Assembly: GCA_009809945.1 (NCBI GenBank)
Contig: WTPW01000439.1
Location: 351,349 to 415,348 of the forward strand
Source of the DNA: Gigaspora margarita
Lineage: Eukaryota > Glomeromycota > Glomeromycetes > Diversisporales > Gigasporaceae
Reading direction: 5' to 3'
DNA length: 64,000 nt
Every line of letters begins with the position of its first letter. Within the stretch, counting starts at the first letter, position 1. The translations under genes were made by a program, and so were the position numbers. Below the pieces are notes generated by a model, which was given only the letters and a program-made list of their open reading frames with translations, did not search any database and had not been told where the DNA came from. Below, piece by piece: positions 35,294 through 47,346 of this stretch.

Positions 35294-35458
35294 CAATAAA
35301 ACTTCTATAAGTGCATGCATTTGGGACCAAACTTTAACAATGTGCACTTAAAGAACAATAATAAAAGTGCATTTATAGAGATCATGTAATATAAATTGGG
35401 TCCAAATATTAAAGAGGATGTGCACTTATAGAGGGATGCACTTATGGAGGTTTTACTG
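35294..35458. mobile_element. TA-flanked MITE, GTGCACTTATAGAGG family, copy 2
   Basis: Same order as 31333-31508: GTGCATGCATTTGGGACC, AACAATGTGCACTTAAAG, AGAGATCATGTAATATAAAT, TTATGGAGGTTTTACTG, bounded by TA. It lacks about 12 bp of copy 1 near TAAAGAGG. Confidence 0.85.
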
Positions 35459-35597
35459 TATATTTTTTAAAAGTTTACTAAATAAAATTTTTAATAATTA
35501 TTTTAAAAAATTTAAGTTAAAAAATTTATCATAGCTATTTGAAGTACAAATTTTTTTTGCACTAATCATATTAATTTTTAGCATAAAGTGACATATT

Positions 35598-36030
35598 ACA
35601 TTTAAATTATTTTATTTTTAAAGCTAAGTTTGTATCTTAAACCCTTTATATGAAAATGAAGATCATTGCAATATATTCCACCTACCCAATCATCCCACCA
35701 AAGTGTAGTATACAGTTGTGGATTATAGTCAAAATCTGTATTAATTTCTAAATAGTATCCTGCTGCCCAAGATGGGGATATAAAATTCATTGTTACTGCA
35801 TCAACAATATCGATGCCTTCATACCAGTTTGAATTTTGAGTCCAGTCAATTCAATGAAGTCGTAAGAGATCTAATGAGACAAGCCATCCACGAGCAACCA
35901 TTGATACTTCATGTATAGGATAACCACTATCAATTACTGCTGTTGTTGCATTTGCGAATTGATTATCGTTCGTAGAATTTTGTTCAATGTGTTCGATAAT
36001 TGTACGATTATTGAGAAAAACATGCGTTTT
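35598..36030 (-). pseudogene. Unidentified protein-coding relic
   Basis: On the minus strand a single frame reads for about 140 codons from near 36030 to 35602, broken only by one TGA at about 35853. Words include FLNNRTIIEHIEQN, VIDSGYPIHEVSMVARGWL, IDWTQNSNWYEGIDIVDAV and SPSWAAGYYLEINTDFDY. Composition (Trp, Asp, Tyr, balanced charge) is unlike the low-complexity frames around it, so this was a real protein. I do not recognise the family. The 5' part is not found upstream; no intron is needed within the piece. Confidence 0.5.
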
Positions 36031-36139
36031 AAAAGTTTTGATTAGTATGACTAGTATGAATAAATATCCCTATAATTTGTAATTTACACACGAACATTGT
36101 AGTTAAATTGATTACTTTCTTGAATACAGAAATAGAGAT

Positions 36140-36485
36140 TTATGTTTAATTTATACTTTATATTGGAGATATTTCAATGAGATCATTAATCATTTTGGGT
36201 ATATAAAACGATAAACGATTTGATAAAAAGAAATGATCAGGCAACATGTGAAATTGTTTGTTTTGGTAATACTCGTAAATTGTATTAGCTGTAATTTCCG
36301 ATAGTCTTGTATTTCACAAAAATACATAGCGATAGACTTTTATAATCAATATATTTCAATGTAGATCATTAATCATTTTGCGTATAAGCGATTTTTATAA
36401 AAAGAGATTATCAGGCCACATGTGAAATTGTTAATTTTGGCAATAGTCGCAAATTGTATCAGCTATAATTTCAGATAGTCTATCA
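36140..36485. repeat. Tandem duplication, about 185-bp period
   Basis: ATATTTCAATG(A/T)AGATCATTAATCATT-type sequence occurs at about 36166 and 36350, followed in both by AAAGA..TATCAGGC.ACATGTGAAATTG and by TTGTAT.AGCTGTAATTTC words. Copies differ by about 15 per cent. Confidence 0.75.
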
Positions 36486-36717
36486 AATGTTATCCATATT
36501 TCGAATAATCTAATATCAAAGATAAAAATGCGCATAGGAACGAAAGTCGATTTTCAAAACAATGACAACTGAGGATGTGAATAAGAATAACCGGTTGTTT
36601 CTGTATCCTTGATTCTACATGTTACAATTTTCATTCATTGATTATTAGTTCATAGATCGATTGCAAATTTATGATTATGTACGTAGGCACGTAAATGATC
36701 CATTATTACAAATTTAA

Positions 36718-38030
36718 AATAGTAATCGTCACAACTGATTAGCTTATATCAAAGTTTACCCACGTCCAGTTTACGGTTTTTGAATATGAAATCAATAATG
36801 GCAAAGTATTCTCATAAGACGTTATATACCAAATTCAGTAACATCAATTATATATACGAATTTATGACGACCCTGTATGTTATTAATCTGCAAATGGTCA
36901 ATACGTAATTACAGCAAATGGTCAATACGTAATTACAAATCTAATAGTAGGGTTCTCAATGGGCCGGGTCGGGCCGGGTTTACCCAAACCCAAGCCCGGC
37001 CCATTGAATTATAAACCCAACCCAAGCCTGGCCCAATTCATCACGGGCTTGAAATATAAGCCCAAACCCGGCCCAAGCTTAGCTCAGCCCAACTCAAGCC
37101 CGGCCCAACCAAGCCCGGCCCAACCCAAGCCCAGCCCAACCCAAACCTGCCCAACTCAAGCCCGGCCCGGCCCAACTCAAGTCCAGTTCAATCCAAGTCT
37201 GTCTAACCCAAGCCGGCCAATTCATAATTTGCAAATAGTATTATAGTCAACTAATTAATTAATTAGTTAGTTAATTAATTGATTAAATGAATAATTAAAT
37301 TAGTTAGTATATCAAAATGACTTAGATATAATTGCATAGCTACTATGAAACAACTAGTTAATGATATCAACTAATTGACCAACTAATTGATTAATTAATT
37401 AATTGATTAATTGTCTAATAAAATTATTATTGATTAGTTGGCAACTTAGCAACTAAATCAATTTTCAATTTGGAACACTAAGATAATTATATTCTATAGA
37501 TAACTTAATCATTAAAATGTTAAATAACATATTCTTGAATCTATTATGCTATATTATACTAAAATTACAAACCTTACCAAATTAACTAGGATCAATTTTT
37601 AATCAATAGGAGCTATATATTTTTAATGGGTATTACTGGGTTTTATCGGGCCTCTTTATAATACCCGGGCCTGGCCCATTATTTTACAAGCCCAACCCAA
37701 GCCCGGCCCAATTAATTACGGGCTTAAAAATTTGGGCCCAGTCTCGGCCCATTATTTTTCAAGCCCAACCCAAGCCCGGCCCAATTAATCACGGGCCTAA
37801 AATTTGGGCCCAGGCCCGGCCCAGGCCCGGCCCAACCCACAAATTGTCAGGTTTGGCCCGGCCCATTGCAAACCCTATCTAATAGTAATCGTCACGACTG
37901 ATTATCTTATATCAAAGTTTACCCACATTTCAGATTACAGTTTTTGGACAAAATGGCAAAGTGCAATTGAGTTTTTTATATTTTCATAAGATGTTATTTA
38001 CCAATTCAGCAACATCAATTATATAGTCGT
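36718..38030. repeat. Direct repeat pair (about 145 bp) flanking a hAT element
   Basis: Copy A at about 36718-36865 and copy B at about 37885-38030 share TAGTAATCGTCAC, CTTATATCAAAGTTTACCCA, ATGGCAAAGT, TCATAAGA and CAACATCAATTATATA in order. The hAT element 36948-37877 entered between them. A tandem 22-bp word AATGGTCAATACGTAATTAC also occurs twice at 36893-36936. Confidence 0.75.
36948..37877. mobile_element. Non-autonomous hAT element rich in GGCCCGGCCC, perfect TSD
   Basis: Ends TAGGGTTCTCAATGGGCCGG and, reversed, TAGGGTTTGCAATGGGCCGG. Perfect 8-bp duplication TCTAATAG at 36940-36947 and 37878-37885. Both terminal regions carry arrays of AAGCCCGGCCCAA (about 36955-37215 and 37655-37870), by far the most GC-rich DNA of the window; the centre is A/T-rich with inverted TTAATTAATTAGTTA words. 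The 95-codon proline-rich frame over the left array is a by-product. Confidence 0.93.
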
Positions 38031-38759
38031 TACACTAATATCAAATACACATACCTTTTAAAGGTTAAATTCATATATATACTCATGCATGCCAAGCAAG
38101 CGATTAAACATTCACAGTATATATTCTCACAGTCTGTAATTTGAAAATAGCGACGATTTAAAAAAAAAAAGAAGTATACATCATTTTCTCATTACAAGAA
38201 CTGGACACTTGTGACGGACGATAATTTTATAACAACACGAGTTATATTTTCTTTACTCAGTTAGTCTCAAATTAAATTTTCACAAATATTACGCTTATCA
38301 CTGTATTTCAAATTCTGGAATAGTTTCCCGATAGAATAAACCTTGCTAAAGTAAAATTTACTTCAGCAATCGGACCATAACTCTTTAAGAAAAGTTATAA
38401 CGCATAACATTTAATCATTCAGAATTCATAATGAATACATTTGATGAATGCCATCGTTTTATTTTATTAGGGTTAGGAAGGAAAATATAAAAAAAAATAA
38501 AATTAAAAATAAAATAGGAGTAATAAAAGAATTTATATCACCTTAACTCGCTTTTGGAAATTTAAACATTTATTCACACATTCATTTGACATAAAATGTG
38601 CGTACATACGTACGTGCGTCAAAGTCATGAGCTATGAGTATTTATTATTTATGAGTATACTGTATGCACATGTACCAATCGTATCACATAAAGGGCATAT
38701 TTGCATGAACGGGCATCATTTTATATTAAACATATAATATATACTAGTGTAACAGGTGG
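38031..38759. other. Gene-free stretch
   Basis: A/T-rich, with an ACGTACGTGCG word near 38610. No gene or bounded element seen. Confidence 0.45.
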
Positions 38760-38799
38760 CCACCCTCTTATTTATTACATTTGTAGTAAGATATAGCAT

Positions 38800-39120
38800 A
38801 AATTGAAATTATGTAATTTCACTATAAAAAAGTCGTGTTTTCTATCATGCGTTAATGTAAAAATTGTTACAAAACTTACCACTATTCTGGTGATACATGT
38901 AATGTGGTTAAGGCAAAACTAGTTTGCATTAGAGTTTTTATAAATTCTTATAATATTATACTGTAAAAGATACTGTTAAAGCTTTTGCTATTCTGTCAAT
39001 ACACAGACATGATTAAAGTTTTATTAGAATTATCGTAATTTCTACTATAAAAATTTTATCATAGAACTTAATTATTCTGGTAACATCTGATATTGGTTAA
39101 GGTTGTGTTAATTTTTACTA
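38800..39120 (+). repeat. Dispersed satellite, block left of the 15.7-kb element
   Basis: About three units: ACTATAAAAA, TTACAAAACTTACC, TATTCTGGTGATACATG, GTGGTTAAGG. The array is interrupted at 39121 and resumes at 55143. Confidence 0.65.
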
Positions 39121-39154
39121 TGGTGCTCCAAGTTAGAGGTTGGAACCAATTTCG

Positions 39155-39345
39155 GTTTTACAATCCGGATTTAATTTTTCAACTTCAACTTAATCCGGTT
39201 TTAAACCGAGTTTAAATAAACCCGGATAATTCGGTTTTGCGATTTTAATAAACTCGTAAAACCGAATTAATCCGAATTTAAAAAAACCGGTTTTTGCAGT
39301 TGTAATAAACTTGTAAATTTGGATCAATCCAAATTTAATAAAGCC
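39155..39345. promoter_or_regulatory. Left subterminal repeats of the 15.7-kb unit
   Basis: Repeated words TTCGGTTTTAC, AATCCGGTTTTA, ATTAATCCGAATTTA in both orientations. The mirror set is at 54650-54835. A third patch of ATAAAACCGG words sits at 42670-42760, inside the unit. Probably transposase-binding sequence by analogy with other hAT ends. Confidence 0.6.
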
Positions 39346-40183
39346 AATAACACAGCATTATAATATTTAAATACAACAGCATTATGATATTTCAATATAA
39401 CGGCATTGCGGCATTACAGCAAATAATACAGCACATGCCGTAACCGTATTAATTTGCCAAATTAATTCTACCGACAACACTAGTCTGAAATACCTACCGT
39501 AATATTACTAAATAAGATTGTAATACAAATAACTATTATAGTGTATCGATAACTATAACTACAACAATATTGAAGCTCTAAATTGATAGGNTTCNATCGA
39601 AGCACNGAGTTTTGATCNGAGTATTTAGCGTCTGGGTCTTGTGAGTGCAGTACCAGGCTCAGATAAGTATCGCTCTTTCCTGTAATCCTTGAATTTTATA
39701 AGTGCTTTTCTTATTTTACTAATACTAATAACTGGATATTCTCACTCTACCAGATATGCTGTTATTTAGGAATTATGTGATTTCGGGTCCACAAAGTCAA
39801 ATGATTATTAGTTTAATTAATAATATGTGACGAATTCAGAAATTGTCGACACTATTACATATAAGGATCGATCTCACTAATTTGGGTTTCTACTTCTCTC
39901 AACTAATTACGATAATAACTTTCACGGTCAATGGGACATAACAAAATACAGGGCAAAATCGACCGTTACAACATATACAGAGAAATTTCATTCCATTATC
40001 AAAGTTCTTGAAAAACTACAGTTAATTCAGTTTTCATCAATAAATAATCAATCATTAGATTTGCTTCTAATTTCCCAATTTAAATTATTATCTTAAAAAT
40101 AATCAAAACAATGCTAATAATAATCATTTTGAAGTTTTTATACCAGGGACCAAGCGATATATAGCATACATACGTACGTACGT
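39346..40183. other. Gene-free stretch inside the 15.7-kb unit
   Basis: Contains four isolated N (39591-39618), a GC-richer patch at 39600-39690 and ACGTACGTACGT just before the LTR. No gene seen. Confidence 0.4.
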
Positions 40184-40743
40184 TGTGAGGGGCTATATCG
40201 ATCCAGGATCTCAAAATATGGCCTCACGGATATCAACTAAGACTAAACTAATCCAAGCAACACACACTATAAACTCTATNGAACCCTAATAGCGGTAGGC
40301 TCGAAAGAAGGCATGAAAAGACTTGGTCTGAGTTGTTAGAGCCAAATAGAGCTCTTGACTATGCACGGGATTACAAGATAGTTTATCAGGTTATTAGGAG
40401 AATGAACTTTTGAGCTATATGCGCAAAACGATAACTTAGTTTTGAACTCTTTTAAGTTGTGCCAACTCTGAGTTATCTTTATTACAGGAGGAAAAACCCT
40501 CCTTTATATAATTAATTTTACATATAAGGGCTTCTAGGAATTCTATCTATTCTTGCTATCTAGATTATTCCTTGAATCTAAACTATTCAAGCTATCTAAA
40601 TTATTCTTTGAATAATTTTTATTCCCGTCATTCTTCGGATACGTATCAAGAATTTACCAGAATTCGCAAGAAATTTGTACTATACATTCACAAAATAGGA
40701 AATAAAATATAATAGAATTTGAGGGTTAATTTTACCCTTCACA
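40184..40743. mobile_element. Solo LTR of a retrotransposon
   Basis: It begins TGTGAGGGGCTATATCG and ends GTTAATTTTACCCTTCACA, so the ends TGTGA...TCACA are inverted as in LTRs. ACGT flanks both sides. The 560-bp length, a TTTATATAATT box near 40500 and absence of gag/pol nearby fit a solo LTR left by recombination. A short target duplication (4 bp seen, 5 usual) in an ACGTACGT context leaves some doubt. Confidence 0.65.
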
Positions 40744-41624
40744 ACGTTCACAAAATCTCATAATTAATTGGACAATGCATTTAAATGCAATGAAACGTGA
40801 AATTATGCACTTAAACTTNACGATATTGCATCATATAGTACTATTTATATTATGTATGAGATTGTTTAACTATTGCTTTAACAGGTTTTTGTCTCAATTA
40901 GTGATTATTTATAAAAATGAGTTTTTTTTTATTATTGTTCTTCAGAATTGCACTAACCAAGTATGGATTTGGTTTTAACTGCATAATGGAGCCAGGCTGA
41001 CCAAAGCCGAACTGAATCAGTTTTTTAAAGAAATTAAGTCATAGTTATTGAAGCCACAACTTGTGTCATGGCTAGGCCGTGGCTCAGGCTGTGGTAGATA
41101 ATACTGATACAGTACTTCAGTAGTATTGCATAATATTATAGAATAATGAAGTTTCAAAGCAATGTGGTATTTAAAGAAGCCAAACAAGCGTTAACAGCTC
41201 TAAAAACCTTTAATAAGCTGAAATTGGTCTACAAAACTTTACGTTATATAATGTACACAATATTTCATTTAAGTATCCTCAGGACATTTTCTTATTTAAC
41301 CAATTGAGCATTATCAATCAATATATTAATTAATTTCTCGTTTAAATTTTTATTCATATTGATTTAAGGTTCTCTCAAGCACATAAATTAAGAGGTCAGA
41401 GCCCAAGTTTTAATTGGTGGAAAGCAGTTTAACCGGTAAGTAGGTGATGAAAAAAAAGGTCGAAACCACCTTTTTTTGTCATAGACTTGTTCTGATTGAC
41501 TTAAACTTATTATCTGCATTTATCTTCAGAAAAATTACATTAAGGATCACTTCAATTAATCATAGTGCTTATGCACTATCTCGGTAGCTAGCTAATCACA
41601 TTGTGAGCACCCTATTACCTGCAA
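40744..41624. other. Gene-free stretch
   Basis: A/T-rich DNA. The word GCATCATATAGTACTATT near 40830 is shared with 28800, indicating a diverged dispersed repeat. No gene supported. Confidence 0.4.
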
Positions 41625-42090
41625 TTATGATTNTTAATATTCTTAATGATTATAATTCAGCAATTGCTAAATTATAATCATTAAGATTCTTAATAATTAA
41701 TTCAGCAATTGCTGAATTATGATCGTTAAGATTCTTAACAATTATTTTAGCAATTCCAGAATTATGATCGTTAAGAATCTCAACAATAATAATTCAGCAA
41801 TTGCGATCATTAAGATTCTTAATGATCATAATTCAGCAATTGCTAAATTATGATCATTAAGAATTTTAACGATTGATCAGCAATAGCTAAATTAATCGTT
41901 AAGAATCTTAACGATCATAATTCAACAATTGCTAAATTAATCATTAAGATTCATAATGATTATAATTCTGCAATTGCTGAATTAATCATTAAGAATCTTA
42001 ACAATCATAATTTAGCAATTGCTGAATTAAGACCGTTAAGATTCTTAACGATCGTAATTGCAGAATTATAATCATTAAGGATATTAATAA
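41625..42090. repeat. Palindromic satellite, copy A
   Basis: Two palindromes alternate: CAGCAATTGCTG and TTAAGAATCTTAA, joined by ATTATGATCG words, in about twelve rounds of some 35 bp. Every unit can form a cruciform. Downstream 42090-42420 (GTGCACAGAATT, GATCTCTAAGAATATTAAC, TCCGTATTTGTTC) is also shared with copy B. Confidence 0.88.
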
Positions 42091-42430
42091 TTATACACAT
42101 AGTGCACAGAATTATATGATCTCTAAGAATATTAACAAGCGTACACATAAGTGTATGATCTCTAAAAATATAGTGGCACGTCAGTGTACGAAAATAATGT
42201 AATCATTAATAATATTAACGATTGAGACACATCAGTACACGAATATAATATTGTGCACATTGGTGCACAGAATTCAACTTTTTGTGTAGTAACGGATCTT
42301 AAATTTTTTGGATGATCGATTTTCGTATAGCTTCCGTGCAGTGATTACAAACCCGTATTTACACATATATAATTCCGTATTTGTTCGTGCATTTCTGTGT
42401 ACCAATTTCTTATAGGGCTGTGTACTACAA
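42091..42430. repeat. Downstream part of satellite block, copy A
   Basis: It matches 52765-53350 in order once the 240-bp insertion at 52843 is removed: ACACATAGTGCACAGAATTA, TGATCTCTAAAAATATA, CAGTACACGAATATAAT, TTGGTGCACAG, ACCAATTTCTTATAGG. The 119-codon minus-strand frame here is not recognisable. Confidence 0.75.
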
Positions 42431-42636
42431 GTTATAATTCTTATGCGTAATCTAATTGCCATTTTGTCAACTGTATGATAGAAGCTGGATATAACAATAG
42501 AAACCGGGTATAAAAATGTAACAATATATAATATAATGCAATTATATTTGTAATAGCATAGTAGAAACATAGCTAAGACAAAATAATGAAATAATTGATA
42601 GTACAAAATAAAAAATATGAAATTAATACTCATATA

Positions 42637-42671
42637 TTCCTGGTTTTAGCATGACTGCGTCACGCAGCTAC
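42637..42671 (+). repeat. Hairpin motif, copy 6
   Basis: ATTCCTGGTTTTAGCATGAC, TGC, GTCACGCAGCTACT. The stem GCATGAC / GTCACGC pairs with one G-T wobble. Confidence 0.65.
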
Positions 42672-42939
42672 TCTAATTTAATAAAACCGGATTATTGGTG
42701 AAAATCGGATTTAATAAAACCTTAATACTGTAATAAAATTAATAAAACCGGTTTAGATTTTAGCCGTATGTGGAAATATACAAAGAGAATTATAGTTAGT
42801 TGCAAAGGCAGAATTGACCAAAATCCTAATGATAATCGTGCCCATTGTGAGAGGGAAAATCTATCCAATACTAAATTACATGAATACTCAAGACTCAACC
42901 CTAAAATGGCAGGCAGAGAAAGAGGCGTGTGGTTGAATT

Positions 42940-43640
42940 GGTCCGAGTACTAGGTTTGGAGTTTCGAGGCGCCGGTATGGCTTGCAGATAAGTATATGCT
43001 TTAGGTTGTAATGTCCTTTTGGTTTAATGTACTAAACCACTAATTCTCTATTGTGTCTATAGCTTGGAATACTTTAGTACTAATCGTGAACTTTGTTCAC
43101 GATATCACGTGATTAATCGTCCGGTAGGTCACAAGTAGTTTCTACGGCTGCGTCGATCGGATTTTCAACTTAAATTCCGACGGCGGCTAGAGGCGGTCGG
43201 AAGGTGAATTCATGGGGTTAAGTTTACTAAATGAGGTAATTGATTTGAGTTTTTATATAAATGGGTACTGATTACTAATCGACACTTCTGTCTTCTTTCT
43301 CTACTACGAATACGGGTTTTTCTACTATCACGATATTACGACGGGTGGACTTTTATTATCAACAAATACGACGAGAACTTCTACTATATAAGGTTTCAAA
43401 GTTTTAGAACTCCAAAGAGTTGCTTTATTTTTGAAGCGAGCTTGAAGCCCTTATATACTTATGATTACAAGCTAAAAAATGATTAGAAAGAATCTTTATC
43501 AATTTTCTAATCAATTAATTCTCTTCGATCAATTGAATCTATAGAATCTTTCTAATCAATTAATTCTCTTCGATCAATTGAATCTATAGAATCTTTTGAT
43601 TCTATTAAGTTTCTTGATTCTTTTAATTCACTGATCTTAC
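42940..43640. other. GC-richer island, unresolved
   Basis: Clearly richer in G+C than its surroundings (GTCGATCGG, GACGGCGGCTAGAGGCGG) with a tRNA-like stretch GGTTGAATTGGTCCGAG near 42955. It could be part of an LTR or a SINE, but no ends or target duplication were found. No protein frame. Confidence 0.35.
43498..43597. repeat. Exact tandem duplication of about 50 bp
   Basis: TCTAATCAATTAATTCTCTT through ATAGAATCTTT occurs twice in a row without a difference. A very young duplication. Confidence 0.85.
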
Positions 43641-44088
43641 TAAAAATAGCTACTAACAACACGTCGATAAAAATAATAATAATAATAAAAAAAAAAAAAT
43701 TGGTATGGCCTCATTTTAGGCTTGTGCTACCCCGGCTTAAATTTAACCATTATACCGTATAGGTTAGAAAAATAATAAATTAGAGTAGATATGTCATTGT
43801 GTTCATATTTTTCATGTATCATATGTGCACATGCAGTATATTCTGCAATATTTAAGTGAATACTTCACAAAGTTTTTTTTAATAAAAGTAATGTTATAAA
43901 GAACCGGTTATAATAAAGCAATCGAAAATTTACTTTGTAAAGGCGATACATTCGAATTTTAATTTTTTTTTTAACCCTTAGTGTCATGAGGCTATATGGC
44001 ATGAGTAAATTTTGAATTACACAAGCTTTCTTTATAATGAGCTGGATATTTTGAGAAAAAAAGTCTTTCTAAAAGTTAACACTTACCA

Positions 44089-44250
44089 TAATGAATTGTC
44101 AAGGCGTTTATTCCATGGAATTGGCAATGAACAATTACCATACTAAATTGTCAAGGCGTTTATTCCATGGAATTGGCAATAAATGCTTACTATACTAAAT
44201 TGTCAAGGCGTTTATTCTATGGAATTGGCAATAAACACTTACCATATTGA
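44089..44250. repeat. Three-unit tandem repeat, about 60-bp unit
   Basis: AAATTGTCAAGGCGTTTATT, CCATGGAATTGGCAATAAA, then CTTACCATA repeat three times with few differences. The unit contains a palindromic centre (ATTCCATGGAAT). Confidence 0.85.
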
Positions 44251-44297
44251 ACTGATAATATATGCACCAATATGCATATATGATACATAAAAATATA

Positions 44298-44912
44298 TGG
44301 CGCAGTGCGAAAAGATATGTACCTCAAAAAATTTCATAATTTTGACACTAAGAAAAAAATTTTTTTTTTCTTAATTAATTATTAAAAATTTTTTAGTATC
44401 AAATAAAATAGGTTTTAATCTAACTTATTATATTATTTTTATTGTTTTAACATTGTTTTATTTTAATAATTAAGCATGTACAATTCACTGTATTTAAAAA
44501 AAAACAAAATTTTTTTTAAAAAAAAGACATTTTAAACAATTACGCAACCAATATGCAGTTCTATAAGTTTGTACTACGCAAGTGCATTAATGTGCATATA
44601 ATAAAGATATGGTAAAAATTTGAGCAAAATTGAATCACTGGTTGTTAAGAAATCAAGCTTTAAAGTGAGGTAATCAGATTTTTTTACTATATACATGTAT
44701 ATATAAATTACCATAGTAAATTATATAGTAAATATTTTTAAAAAAAGTTACTATTAATAAATTTTTTTTATTTATCAATAAAATAATCAAAATAATTTTA
44801 TTTTTATCAATCCGGTAATAAGTATATTAAATTAAAAAAATTAAAAATTAATTTGTGCAAAAAATATTTTAATCAGAGCTATTTGAGGTACATATCTTTA
44901 TGCACCAGCCCA
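44298..44912. mobile_element. TA-flanked inverted-repeat element, 615 bp
   Basis: Ends TGGCGCAGTGCGAAAAGATA and, reversed, TGGGCTGGTGCATAAAGATA, continuing with TGTACCTCAAA; TA on both sides. Interior is A/T-rich without protein. The start T(A/G)GGCTTGGTGC of the element at 52843 looks related. A fragment of the right end may be present at 35530-35570. Confidence 0.72.
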
Positions 44913-45449
44913 TATTTGCATTTACTTTAAATGAAATAAAAAAAATGCAAGCATACTATGGTAGTATGCATGCATTTTTTTATTTTGTATGTACATATGT
45001 ATGTACACATGTGAATCTCAATAAGTATTACAGTGAATAAAAAAAAATAGCTATTAGTAAAATGTGAATAAGGGTGAGGCCAATGAAACAAAGAAAGTTC
45101 TATCTTACTAACCAGGCTATAATGTGGATAAAAAAAAAGAACATAAGGCAATTATACTTTATCAAAAACCTGTTGATATGGTGTTATTAATAATAGTTGC
45201 ATCTGCAACTATTGTCTTAATAGAATTGGATTTAAAAAAAATTACTAATAAAGAATCTGCAGAGATAGAAAATTCTGATGGAATAAGCAAATTGGACCTT
45301 ATTGTCTTCAAATGAATAAAGTGCAGTATATATGTATATACTTGCCCCAACAGTAAATCAAAGTTAGTAATTTGCCCCAATGAAATTTGAGTTGACTTCA
45401 ATAGTGAATATCTATTGGGTTTTTTAATTATGTCAATAACTTATTTTAC

Positions 45450-45698
45450 ATTACCATATAGACCTGAAATAATGCTCGGGGTGTTATGTCAAAATCTGGG
45501 CCCCCTTAAGATAGCATATATAATCTCATATTAATGCCTATGTACACCTCCAAATTAACGCACACCCTGCCCTAACTATAAAAAATTTTCTTTTAATAAT
45601 TACTTTTTATCAAAAAATAATCATAGGCATATTTAAAATATTATACAGGTTAAACAATTAATGCGCAAGTGGGCATTATTTCAGGTTTATATGGTAAT
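45450..45698. mobile_element. MITE, TTACCATATAGACCTGAAAT ends
   Basis: TTACCATATAGACCTGAAAT at the left, TTACCATATAAACCTGAAAT reversed at the right, continuing to AATGC. About 249 bp, non-coding. It lies 270 bp before the transposase relic. Target duplication unclear. Confidence 0.82.
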
Positions 45699-47346
45699 AG
45701 CCTTTAAATTTATAAAAAGATAACTTCAAGGAATGTTAGCCTTGAATTTCTAAGTTAAAATCCTTGATACGTATATAAATTTTAATACACCTTTTTTTGA
45801 GCTCTTATAAGAAAGTTTGGGCAATTTACCTTCATAGTATCAAGTGTCTATTATATCTTCACAGCAATTTGGTATGGTATTCTTGCTGAAAAATTTAAAG
45901 ACCTTAATCTAAATATAAGTTTATGAGTAACAATTTATTATTTTTTTCTGTATTATGTAGAAATAATTATAATGGAAAATGAGCAAGATTTATTTTCTGA
46001 AAATAATTCTGAAACTGAAACTGCACCATCAATATCAACAATGCCATCAGCTTCAAGTGCTAATAGTTTAATTCGGAAAAAGCAAAAATCTATTTATAAC
46101 ACCTCCACCAAGACAAGTACTAAGCCTCGTAGCAATCGTAGCTATACAACAAATTTTTTCACCCAGATTCAAATGATCCTTTTGTTTCTTATTGTAAAGT
46201 ATGTGAAGCTGAACTAGCTGGCACATGCCAAAAACCTTATCCATAAAATCTAAGGGGTGGTAATACATTAAATCTTATTAATCATCTACGTGATAAGCAT
46301 GGAATTACAAAAGAAAATTACCTAGGATTTTTAGATGAACACAATGAAGTATATAAAAATTAAATAAATTTGAATGCTTTTAAGTCTTATATTAAAAATT
46401 GGTTTAATTCATATTTTATAGCCCTGATGTGACCAAGTAATAACTGAATATTTAAAAGTCGCATCCCCATGCACACCAATACAGCAAGAACTTATTATAC
46501 AAGTACTTGTTTCCTTTATTATCAAATTTATCAACCATTATATATTCTACAAAATGTCTCCTTCCGTGAGCTTCTTTTTACTTGTGAGCCCAGTTACAGA
46601 ATTCTATGTAACAAAACAGTGAAGGCTTTAATTTACGATTCATTTTTGTGGAGCAAGGAGCAGCTTTGTTTACTTTTAAATAATAGTGTTGCTGTTCATT
46701 TGACCACTGATTTATGGACTGCAAAATTAGGTCACGGGTATCTTGGCATGACAGCAACATGATTAACATCAAACTTCGAGTTCTGTGAAGCACTTTTATC
46801 TTGTAACCATCTCCCATACCCACATTCAGGTGAGGTTATTAGTGCTGAGTTATTTCAAGTTATTAATGATTGGAACTTATCAAATATAACATTTGTTATT
46901 ACAACTGACAGTGGAGCAAACATGGTCAAAAGTATTCAACTATTAGGTGAACAACATCTACCTGAGGTTAAGCGGCAGTCTTGTGTGGCGCATACCTTAC
47001 AGCTTTCAGTTTTACAAGGCCTAAAGCAATGTAAGCAAGTGCATTGTCATGTAAAATGTTTGCAAGCATTTTTTCATCTGCCAAAGCAAGCTCAAAGGCT
47101 CCGAGAAGCCCCAAAAAATTCTGAGCAATCACTAGGTGATTATGATGATTATAACCCACTTGATGTTATGACAGATGTTAAAACCAGGTGGAATTCAGTG
47201 TATTATGCTTGGAAAAGAATAATAGAACTACATAATTCAATGCTCCATGTTTCCACTACATTGTTAACAAAACCTGATTGAGCATCACAACAAGAGGGAG
47301 AAAAATTAAATTGGCTATATTTATCTTGGGATGAAAACAGTAAGAT

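Noticed and set aside
36959..37246. Proline-rich 95-codon frame
   Set aside because: It translates the AAGCCCGGCCCAA array of a non-autonomous hAT element; the repeat, not a protein, explains it.
41625..42090. Regularly spaced repeats that might suggest a CRISPR array
   Set aside because: Both halves of each unit are palindromic and the spacers are themselves repeated; there are no unique spacers and no cas genes, and the genome is eukaryotic.
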